A stretch of 41,005 bases of DNA from Nymphaea colorata (lineage: Eukaryota; Streptophyta; Magnoliopsida; Nymphaeales; Nymphaeaceae): the NCBI RefSeq assembly GCF_008831285.2, contig NW_022204563.1, positions 1 through 41,005 of the forward strand, given 5' to 3'. Shown one piece after another: positions 9,297-18,717 of this stretch (its first letter is position 1; each line of letters starts with the position of its first letter). A program made the position numbers and the translations under genes. Under the pieces are notes generated by a model. The model saw only the letters and a program-made list of their open reading frames with translations. It did not search any database and was not told where the DNA came from.

Positions 9297-11198
9297 ATGA
9301 GTTATAATATTGGTAATAATTTTATGAACCTCTTTCCTCTGATCCACCGCTCCAAAAAGACGCACAACTTCGCCAACCCGCTCAACGGACTCATGTACCA
9401 CAGCGACATCGATCCCCCTCGCAAGGAAGCCCTCTCAACCGTATCCTGCAGCGAACCATCCCACGCCAAACACCACCGCACCAACCTATCCACCATAAAA
9501 ACCAAAAGCAACTACAAAATCAAAATTGATCGGCTTGATGATTCCCTGGAAAAAGAAACAATCACAGTCACAGAATCATCCAAAATACTCAAACCGGCAG
9601 AACTGTTCGGAGCGGAGGGAGGAACAGCAGGAACAGCCAGGCTGAAATCCTAAAGCTCTCATGTCTTCCACTTTCCAGATGTGGAGATCTTTCCCCTCTA
9701 CCTCATCACCAGCTACCAGGACATATCCAGATACAAGATAAAGGTGAAGCTGGAGTAATACTTCCGCCTCTATTTCAGCAACGGCTTCAGACACAACAAT
9801 CCCACCCTCAACCAAATGCTGGAAAAGTATATCCCCCTGCTCAAGAAATACCAGTTGCTGGATAAAGAGGTCGAGAAGAAGAAGTGGCCGAAGGAGTTTT
9901 GGGAGATCAGGAAGGGAGATTAACTTATTGCCATGATGCAGAAGTACGATAAACCTACCAGCGAATATTGGATCAAGTATCTACTCATACTCATACAATT
10001 ATACTGCGTTCCGCATCCGACAGTCCGCAAGTCCTCCCTTGACAATATGCTCCTCCTCATTCGCCAGCACATCAAAAACGTCTTCGAGATCGATAACCCC
10101 AAGGGAGAAGTGGTATTCCTGCTCGACAATGGAACCATCGTGGAGGATTTCATAGATATACCCTTTTCGGCCACCCGCCTCTACATCACCTTGAAAAAAC
10201 AGACGGATAAGGAAACAGCGCAGCCCTACTTTGACCTTCTCTCGATGACCAAGAAATATCGGTAGGAATGCAAGAAGAAAGGATTCGTTGGAAGACTGAG
10301 AAGGCATTTCCGCAACTAAATTGCATTCAACAAGTACAACGAGGAAAGCATCAACTACGATCCCGACCATTCCTCCAAGGAAAAGTAACGCAAAATATCG
10401 CTCTACAATGCCATGATGATCCTCGAAAGGAAGAAACAAAATCACACCCATACCAAGACTCTTTTCCACTCATCCCCAAGACCCAAATCGCATGAATAAA
10501 TTTGGAAATAGGAGAATATAGAGAATAGCTCTTACTATGATACGGAGCTTTAGAAATTCGCCTTCCATGTTCACCTCAATAACCACCACCTCCAAATATA
10601 GATAAGGAGTTAGTTCTAAAAGTATCACAACTTGAGCATTGCCGAGCTGGGACAGATCTAAGAGGATAAACTGTATGTCTGCACCCTGGAGAAGCATCAT
10701 CCCGTCATCAACGCAATGACCAAGAGTCCCTTCCATTCAACAAAAGTAAAGCTAATCTTCGAGACCATCTTAAACGAGAAAATCTCAGAGAATCGCTAGC
10801 TGTCAAAGACAGTGCTGTAGTGGAAGGATTTCATTGAATTTTCCATCCTCTGCTCCAGGCACTTGAAGAAGTTGATAGAGATGCCCGACTGCATGCAATT
10901 AGTGAGGAATTTCGTAGAAAGGTACCTTTAAATAAGTGATGACGACTACTATAGGGATGAGCTGACTGCCAAATTATACAGGATGATCGAAGGAGACAGT
11001 GCCACTCTCTCAACGATTGAGGAATTGATATGGAGTTGGTTGGCTCAGAATGGCTTTTTGAGGTTAGGAGCAGTGCAAAGATAACTTCTCTGGACGTACC
11101 AATAGCGCAGTAAGACCTTCTATCTGCTGATGGTATCGGCAATCTTTGGAACATACAACACAACTCCCCTGGACTTAGCCTACTAGCTACTCATCTGA
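9297..11198 (+). CDS. 633-aa protein of unknown function
   Basis: One uninterrupted reading frame of 633 aa with many internal TAA/TAG codons, from ATG 9297 to TGA 11196-11198. The first 120 residues are basic and probably disordered. The rest is globular and helix-rich, for example PKEFWEIRKGDELIAMMQ, YWIKYLLILIQLYCVPHP, and a C-terminal half with TLSTIEELIWSWLAQNGFL. No transmembrane helix, signal peptide or known catalytic motif is evident. It is one of the few long genes here without an intron. I do not recognise the family. Confidence 0.85.
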
Positions 11199-11280
11199 TC
11201 CTTTCTTTTTATTGGAGTATAATTAATTCTTTGATAATCCTATAGCGACTAATTAATAGTCCTATAGTGATAATTGTATC

Positions 11281-12188
11281 ATGAAGAAATAATCGAAGAG
11301 ATAATAAAGAAAGAAATAATTGAGGGAAGCCATCTACAAGCAGTATCTATCGACAGGTAAATGATAATCCAACATTTAGATGGCCGGTTTCTTAGCGACC
11401 AAGATATCGAAATCATGAATGAGATCGGCTTTCCTTAGACAGATATCATCAACTACAGTTAGCTACCACTCACATAGAATGCAATTTCCTCACAGCACCT
11501 GCAGTCAAAATCCTCTGCGAAGCATATCCCAAAGCAGGCCAGGTTTAATTATGTACCCCATGCAAAATTCAGCCTAAAACCATATCGGGGATGAAGCTAT
11601 GCAATACATCGCGAAATTAGCAGAAATGAGACGGCTAAGAATCAGTTATTTGTATGAGATGCAGGAGAAACAAGCTTGACCAAAATGGCGATGAAGCCCT
11701 TCATAGGAGTGGAGATGAAGAATTTGATAGAAGTGCAGCTGAGTACCACACCCATAATCAGATCGAAATAGAATTGGGAATAAGGGATGCCAATTAATCT
11801 CACAGGCGGGATGGCCATACATAAGTTCAATTTTCCTCACCAATTGCAACATTGATGATGCTGGAGCGTTACACCTGAGCAAAACTGTATGGTACAGCAT
11901 CACTTAACTCTATCTCGGTATTTTCAAACTAAAATCAGAGGAAAATTTTATCACCCAGCAGGGAGTGAGTCACTTAAAGAAGGCAAATTGGCAATGCTTG
12001 AGGACATTCGCAATAAAAAACTAAAAATTCCGATTTTGGTTCAGGATGATAGACTTCTATCCCCACAAATTCAACTAAAATTGCAATTTCTCATTCAGTA
12101 TCCATTTTTTAACCTAGGACGTCTGAAGCAGCAAAGAATGATGATGTCGATAAGTTCCCGCTTCAACGGATACAATCCCTTTGATTGA
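11281..12188 (+). CDS. leucine-rich repeat protein, paralogue 1
   Basis: A 254-aa protein built from eight exons. The repeats follow the ribonuclease-inhibitor/cysteine-containing LRR pattern: VELSENHIGDEAMQYIAKL, LIEVQLNRNRIGNKGCQLIS, IFLTNCNIDDAGALHLSK and LYLEENFITQQGVSHLKK. Such domains bind proteins. Introns: 11357-11379 (23 nt), 11419-11438 (20 nt, AT-AG), 11553-11572 (20), 11645-11664 (20), 11743-11761 (19), 11918-11938 (21) and 12098-12117 (20). The raw frames look broken, but removing these gaps gives one continuous LRR protein that ends at TGA 12186-12188. The paralogue at 13573 has the same seven intron positions and the same 908-bp span. The N-terminus (KKESKREERKKELREA) is strongly charged. 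Confidence 0.85.
11419..11438 (+). other. intron-like 20-nt gap with AT-AG ends
   Basis: At this place both LRR paralogues change frame by the same amount. In paralogue 2 the gap begins with GT; here it begins ATGAG where GTGAG would be a normal donor, and it ends CTTAG. The upstream reading frame runs into stops in every phase unless this 20-nt segment is removed. It is either an AT-AG intron or a splice-donor mutation. Confidence 0.55.
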
Positions 12189-12313
12189 ATACCTCTGTGT
12201 GGATGTATTGATTGTTTTATGGGGTAAAAGTATGATAGAGGCGGTATGAAATGGAAGGCGGGAAGGCGTTGGAAGATTGGTTTATTTTTTATGATATTAT
12301 AATAGAAGAAAAG

Positions 12314-13266
12314 ATGGCATAGGTGCTCATGGACAACTACAACTTCTCCAAAATCGGAAAATACATCTCCAATAAATTGCACCACATCCACAAGAGCAGG
12401 AAAGAACAGCCAAGACCCACCCTCCCGCCCACCTCCTCCGCACCGCAAGAGGCCAGATCCGATCGCAGCGAAAATAAAGAAAATAAGAAACGAAAAGTAG
12501 AATGGCTGGAACCCACCGTTGGATCATACCAGGTCAACTATTCGGCCATAGACAAGTATTAAACCCATCATTCAGAAACATCCATAACTACAACTTTCAT
12601 CGCTCCACTCCCCACTTCTTTGGACAAAAACACCACCTCAACGAAATCACCACCTGCCTGAAGGACTATCCCGACGCTCCGCCTCCGAAGCAGAAGGGCC
12701 TGACCGACCTGGGACGCATGACTGGACGCGAGCAGATCAAGGGATCCATCCGGAGGAACATGGAGAATCCTCACTAGAATCGGTTCCACCTCAAAAAATT
12801 CCCAGTTTTGACCCCCAGGGCAGGAACGGTGGCCTTCTCCAAGATGAGTCCTCGCAACCACTCCAGCCGCAACTAACTACCCCTTCCCGATTACGACGTG
12901 AACTTCTAAGTGACGATGAAGAGACTGAACTCCCACATAATCGGCTTCGACAAGCAGACCAGTCGATACCAGGAGGCCGCCAAGACCCTTCCCTCTGAGG
13001 ACTACCGCACGCAGGAGCAAGAGCCAGTCCTAGTGGACAAAACCGTGAGTTGGAGCAAGCAACTGCCGAGATAGGTGGAGGGCGTTTTGCCAAGTTATAT
13101 GGACAAATCTATCAACTCCCGCATGGCCATCTCGCTGGTGAACCTGAAGACCCTGGAGATGAACTGCAGCAACATCAAGATGGGAGACAGAAAGATCCCG
13201 AGAAGGAAGGTGGGAGAGGCGAAGGCAGTTATATACCGGGAGAAGAACTGCATCATTTAAGAGTGA
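12314..13266 (+). CDS. basic protein, unknown (possibly ciliary)
   Basis: A 310-aa protein from ATG 12314 to TGA 13264-13266 with one 20-nt intron (12556-12575). It is basic, with an N-terminal low-complexity stretch and many short motifs, such as KQKGLTDLGRMTGREQIKG, NSHIIGFDKQTSRY and YMDKSINSRMAISLVNLKTL. It lies between the two LRR paralogues on the same strand. Motifs such as FDKQTSR recall ciliary matrix proteins of protists, but there is no domain on which to base a function. Confidence 0.75.
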
Positions 13267-13572
13267 TGGGAGGTGGTGATGTTAATATGCTTGTAATGCT
13301 CATCAATAGCAGCATTATCATTTATATATGGTTCACGTATCGATTATATTGAAACGAGAATATGCATCAGCTATATCAAAATAAATAGTTTCACAGTCTG
13401 AGTATCTGTTATCTTCATCAATTATTTATAATCTTTTCTAATCTTTATCTTTCTTGAAGTTTGGCTAGCGGTATGAGAAAGAATTGGGGTTATTTCTATT
13501 ACTAACTTATGATCCTTCATCAGGCATAGCCATATTATCATAATAAAAGAATATAGCTTAATTGGCATCATC
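13267..13572. other. intergenic spacer, AT-rich, nothing recognised
   Basis: About 306 bp of AT-rich sequence between two co-directional genes. Reading frames on both strands are short and closed by TGA. No tRNA-like or repeat structure was seen. It presumably holds the 3' signals of the upstream gene and the promoter of LRR paralogue 2. Confidence 0.6.
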
Positions 13573-14480
13573 ATGGATAGAGAGGAAAGAAGGAGGCAGT
13601 TGATAACCGACATCTCACATCGCATGAACTTTAAACACTATAGATTCTAAGGTTCCTCTTCTATCATATAGGCAATATCCCACTCACTGATGATGACATT
13701 CTGATCATCAAGTAAATTGGCTTCCCTTCGGCCCAAGACATAGACTATCGTTTATTTGCATTAACGTAGAAGATAACAATCTCACTGCAGTGGGAATTAA
13801 GATACTATGCTAAGTCTATCCGCATGCGTAGCAAGTCGAACTATGTACGTCATGCTAATCCAGCTAACAATCCACTATAAGACGAAGCACTCATCCACAT
13901 AGCCAAACTGACTGAAATAACACGGTTAAAACTCAGTTATTCATTAAAGATGCAGGAGATGCGTGTCTGGGAAGTGCATCCATGTGGCATTTGAGAGGAG
14001 TGGAGTATAAAAATCTCATGGAAGTTCATCTCAGTAAGAACCACATAATCAGATCAAAATTATATCGGAAATAAGGGATGTAAATGGCTCACCTAAGCTG
14101 TATGGCCCTATCTTAGGTCAATTTTTCTCACCAATTGCGGAATTGACGATGCAGGGGCATTCCACTTGAGCAAAGCTTTGTGGAGTGACTTTGCCATGCT
14201 TTATCTGAGTAGATAATATGCAAATTAGTGGAAAACTATATTACGAAGTCAGGAGTTTCACACTTGAAGAAGGCAAATTGGAAAAACTTGAAAACTTTTT
14301 CAGTAAAAAATGACGATTTTCGATGGTGGTTTAGAATGATCGATTTCTATCCCCACGCTTTTCATGAGTAATGCAATTTTTCTTTCAGTAAATGATTGAA
14401 TATAGATAGAAAGACTGAAGCCGCTTAGAGTGATGATGAAAATTAGCTCTCGATTTAATGGATATTCGCCATATCATTGA
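13573..14480 (+). CDS. leucine-rich repeat protein, paralogue 2
   Basis: A 253-aa protein (255 if the second intron is 20 nt), ATG 13573 to TGA 14478-14480, paralogous to 11281-12188. The same repeats are visible: VELSNNPLEDEALIHIAKL, LMEVHLNQNYIGNKGCKWL, IFLTNCGIDDAGAFHLSK and LYLMENYITKSGVSHLKK. Introns: 13652-13671 (20), 13712-13737 (26; a 20-nt version to 13731 would lack AG), 13845-13863 (19), 13936-13955 (20), 14034-14052 (19), 14209-14228 (20) and 14388-14409 (22). At aligned sites, TAA in one copy faces GAA/GAG in the other three times and CAG once. Nucleotide similarity is moderate, so the duplication is not recent. Confidence 0.83.
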
Positions 14481-14578
14481 TAGTGACTGAGCTTTAACCT
14501 AAAAGGCAAATATTTGAGACAAATGCTTATTAGCTTAATGAAGGTGATGAATATGGTTGGAGTGAGAGGTTATTACCA

Positions 14579-16022
14579 TCAAATTTTGAAGAGGTTCTTC
14601 AGCTTGTACTGGAATGAATGCAACTGTTGGTGCTTTATCCGACTTGGCTAGTATGCAACCACTCCTTGGTATTACCTGCGTGATTAGCTCAACAGGCTCT
14701 TCTTGTGATATGACAGATCATGGTCAGAAGCTTTGTTTTGGCTGTTGTTTGACCTTACTCTACTCATCGACACTGCCTATCGGTACGCTTTGTCATCAGG
14801 AGCCGGCTCGCTGCGTCTTTGGGGCATGTAGTTGACTTTAAGCGTGCGAATTTTATCCCTAAAGGCATCGAGTTCGCGATGGTCGATAGTCTCTGTTTTA
14901 AGTCTGCGGTAGTCCTGACCATATGTGCTGCCTACACGTAGTTTGTTGGCGGGATAATAGGGTGAGTGATCGCGGTTTATGATCTTTTCGTCAGGCTGGG
15001 ATTTGAGGTAGAGAAAGTCCCGCTTGTAAGATGATCGAGGCAGAGGCTGGGGGTTCATAGAAGCGATGCGCTGATGGTATCGGTATGATTCGTAGTCTGA
15101 TCTCTCTGGCTGCTTATAGGAGGACTTGTCTAAGTTTTGCTATTTTTACTTGTTGTTTCCTTGAATAAAGGCTTTTTAAGATCCTGTTTAGGCAACGGCT
15201 GGCGTGTTTTTACGGGATTGTTGCGTAGGGATTGGTAGGCATCGGCTACTTTCGTACGATGGTGAGTGAAATCACCCACTTTTCCCTTTATCTTATTGGA
15301 ACTGAGACTGTAATAGTGTTTCTTCATCATTTCGCTCTAAGCGTTCTGCTATGCCATGAGGGTTTCAATGAAGGTGATCTTTTGATTGAGCAAATGCATA
15401 TCGCTGCCCTTCACTGTTTCCATCCTGCGCATTTGTCCCAAAAGACTTTGCAATTCTGCATTGACTTACTGTTTTTTCTCCTCGAAATGGCCTCCTTTAC
15501 CGTGAAGCGAGTCGAACATTATCTGCAACTTCTTGGTGACGAGGTGATTCAATCTGTCAGTGATCTGGTCTATTGAAAAAGGCGGAGCAGAGCGGCAGTT
15601 TTATTATTTTAATGATAATTTTTATTGAGCTGGCTCCGTCCTGGCAGGAGTGGCAAGCGGTTGCCTTCATAGAGGAAAGATTACAGCGTCTGCAGGCCGG
15701 CAGTGGAGTTATTTTTGAGGATGGCTCCCGGTTTGGGCGAGGATAAATGATCGAGAGGAGTGCGGGTATCCCTCTAGGCGGCTTGGGAGTGGGAGAGACT
15801 GAGATGTTTGGCTCTGTTTTTGATGGGATGCTAGGTGTGGTCAAGATTGATCAATCTCTAAAGGCGGCTCTCTGTGGGTCGCATTGTTGAGAGGTTGTGA
15901 TCGTTTGGCGAAAGGGGAGTATGGTGGTCGGTACGGTGGTGCAAAACTTTGCGATATTCGATAGGCTGTTGCAGGTACGAACGCGATCTTGATTCAGCTT
16001 TGCTTAGCCTGGACTGTGACAT
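14579..16022 (-). CDS. basic, low-complexity protein with a helical centre
   Basis: A 467-aa protein from ATG 16022 to TGA 14579-14581 with two 20-nt introns, 15665-15684 and 15130-15149. The N-terminus is rich in Arg, His and Ser (SRLSKAESRSRSYLQQPIEY). The centre is helical (NHLVTKKLQIMFDSLHGKGG, MHLLNQKITFIETLMAEQNA) and the C-terminal third is basic with repeated Tyr (DYESYRYHQRIAS, GSTYGQDYRRLKTE). The pattern fits a cytoskeletal or ciliary scaffold, but no domain is recognised. The last 60 codons are less certain because another frame is also open there. Confidence 0.7.
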
Positions 16023-16207
16023 ATTAATATTATACTCATTCCAAGAACAAAATAAACAACTCAATATAATATCAATGATTTTGATCAATCCTTTAGATAA
16101 GTTAGATCATCCATTTTTCTTTTTGATTGTTGGTTTGATAATGGATTAATATTGTAAAGTTAAATTAGTATTCTTGATGTTTATGGGATTTGACTTGTAT
16201 GGATGGA

Positions 16208-17928
16208 TCATTTGCCGAAGTTCTTCTTCATCATCGACTTGACTGACTTGATGGCGAGAGCGCTGGAGGTCAATGAAGGATTGGAGGCAGTTTCAGTCGG
16301 GATGTTTCCGCTGCCGCCCACGTAGAGGTTGCTGCATCCCCAGACCAGAGAGTTAACGTCGCAAGTAGAATCCTCCTCTGATTTTCCGATCCTGGTGGTG
16401 CCCATGAAGTGCTGAGATGTGCCTAGTGGCATCGCCTTTGGCTAGACTCCCGTCAGGTAGGATCCCAATCGTAAAGCAATGTCCTTCATGTACTCGATGC
16501 CCTCCTTGATCAGCATGCCGTCATTCTCTGATTGCTCGAAGTGGATGATGGGCTGAGGCATTCCGTACATATCGTAGCACTTCCTTTCGTCGCCATCCTC
16601 CTGGAAGTAAACGCGGTTTTCCTTTCTCGCTTCGGTCTTGGCGAAGAATCTGACGTCGAGGACCGTCCTGTGGTCGATGCCTAAATAGCAAAAAATATAC
16701 CCATGTTTTCGGGGAGAATGCCATAAGGATAGGAATCCCTGTGGAGCTGGACGTGGAAGGGGAATTTTTCAGAGCTAGGAATCCAGACGTTGGGAATAGG
16801 GTCATCGGACAAGATAGGGAAGGAGTCCTGGCACTCACAGAACTTTTTGTATTTGGCATCCTGGCAGCAGTTCTTAGTATTGCTATTCATCTTCTTGGCT
16901 TCGATTTATTCGATGATTTCGTTCTTAAGGACGATCTGGCAGAAGAGGGTGGACTGCTCATTCAGATATCTTCCGAGAGCCTGGGGGCGAATCTTGGAGG
17001 AGTACAGCAACTGGGGGGTATTGATGGGATTGGCGCAGATGATGAAAACCTTTCCGTTGATGGTGAGTTGCTTTCCAGTCTTGAGATCCTTGGCAACCAG
17101 CTTGTCAATTCGCTTCATGTCCTTTCCGACGGCTGCGTATTCAAGCTGAATCGCAAGAGTTTCGGCGAGGATTTGGAATTTGTGCTCAAGGTTGGGAGCG
17201 TATTATGATCTCTTCCACTCCTCTAAGAGCTCAGGACCGAGAATAGTGTCGGTGGCAGTCCAATGGACCATCTGCTGACCTTAGATTCTTCTCACTGCCA
17301 GTGGAAGCATGCCTGGCTTTCGGTTCTCGTCAATGAGTTTCTTGTTCTAATCGAAAAATTGATTAACAATTTTGAGGACGGATTGGCCTCTCATTGATCC
17401 TTCGAAGGCTTTCTGGTTGGTGAAGTAGAGTTTTTCGGTTTCATCAAGCAATTCCTTCATTTCAGGCTCAGGGATAAGGTCAGGACTGATCATTTCTGAC
17501 TTGTCGGGTCTAGGAGTGCAGCATCCCCAAAGGCCCGATTTTCCTCCAACTTGGAAGGAGGAGAGGGCGGCTGGCATCGAGAATTCGGGTTTTTGGAGGG
17601 GATTGCCTCTGTTCATGGCGTAATTGCAGGAAGTTTTAGTTTGGGAGGAGGGAGGAAGGTTCTTTGGGTATGAGATATTTGGAGCGATGGAGACGGGAAT
17701 CATCTCAGCTCTGGCCTTGTGGCTGAGGGTATTGAGCCCCTCTTCGAAGGAGTTATAAAGGTAGAAGTTTTTGGCGTTTTCTCCGGGAAGTTTTGATCCC
17801 TGTGCTCCAGCATCGATCATCAGAATGGAGGCATTTTTATTGCACTCCCTAATCTTGCGGGCGTAGGTAGCACCCACGAGACCAGTTCCCACGATCACAA
17901 AGTCAGCTGCCTTGTCAGTTCCGAACAT
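16208..17928 (-). CDS. pyranose 2-oxidase-like GMC oxidoreductase
   Basis: A 566-aa FAD-dependent GMC enzyme. The FAD-binding loop is VIVGTGLVGA (Gly14, 16, 19). KSGLWGCCTPRP (130-141) aligns with the pyranose-oxidase STHW..ATP segment, and the C-terminus carries the catalytic pair His500 (TSQHFMGTTRIG) and Asn535 (YVGGSGNIPT). The His that holds FAD covalently in fungal pyranose oxidase is Leu133 here, so the FAD is probably not covalently bound. The family oxidises sugars at C2 or C3 and passes electrons to O2 (making H2O2) or quinones; the substrate cannot be told. One 20-nt intron, 16681-16700. No signal peptide is obvious. The length is close to fungal pyranose oxidases. Confidence 0.9.
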
Positions 17929-18717
17929 TCTTTTGTTAATTAATGATTTGTTAGATTTGGTGCGCTGGATTAATACTATTAAATTAGCCTACCATTTTCC
18001 ATTTTTTTAATAAGGTCATTATCGTAAAAGCTTCTAGGACCACGCTAGTCCCTTAATTACAGTGTTGTCTCTTCGATTTTTATATTTGCTAAGGTTTTTC
18101 AAGATTTGAGAAACGAAAAATCTTCACAACTTGGACAACACCCTCAAAAGTGAAAATAAGCAAAAATCATTAAAAAGGGAATCGGGTGAGGTAAGGAATG
18201 GTATAGATGAGCAAAAAGGCTTCCTTTGGCTGAAGTCTTGAACATTATGGTTTTCGATTGATGCGAATCTTTTGATGAAGAGACTTCCAATATGGCAATA
18301 CTAATCAATCAGGGAAAAAACATCCTTATGTGATGATATATATGACTTTGGTGCAAATCTGTGATGAAAAAGTAGTATCGATGTATCTTGGTGATGGATA
18401 TGCTGGTCAAAGACTTAAAAATATTCAATAAGGGATATACACGTGACCCCATTTCTGGAAATATTCAATTTATATTTGTCAAATTGTGGTCAAATGCCCA
18501 TTTATGGATGGTGGAAACATATCGTAAAAATATAGCATATTAATAATTAGCATAATAATTAGTTAGAAGCATAAATTACATATTGAAAAAAAAATAAACG
18601 GTTTTCATCTTAATGACTTTAAGATGGTAAATTAATCCAAAACCAAGCCATAAAAGTGTATACGTGTGTCTTTTGACTATTTTTTTACTCATAAGTATCG
18701 AGAAATAAAGATGAAGA
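17929..18717. other. largest gene-free region, 789 bp, AT-rich
   Basis: This lies between the oxidase start and the TPR-gene stop. It is AT-rich with short runs of A and T, and the only longer open frame overlaps the end of the TPR gene in the wrong phase. TGATGA/GTGATGA-like motifs recur between about 18330 and 18400. I could not fold it into a tRNA, snRNA or snoRNA with confidence. It should contain the oxidase promoter. Confidence 0.6.

Noticed and set aside
11645-11658. A 14-nt intron in the LRR genes
   Set aside because: A 20-nt GT-AG intron starting at the same donor (to 11664) restores the same frame and matches the common size, in both paralogues.
11281-14480. Calling the two LRR regions pseudogenes because every raw frame is broken
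   Set aside because: Removing 19-26-nt gaps, nearly all GT-AG, restores one continuous LRR protein in each copy with the repeat pattern intact and total length divisible by three.
14614-14835. A + strand Cys-rich frame of about 73 aa
   Set aside because: It overlaps the C-terminal part of the - strand gene at 14579-16022 and has no supporting motif.
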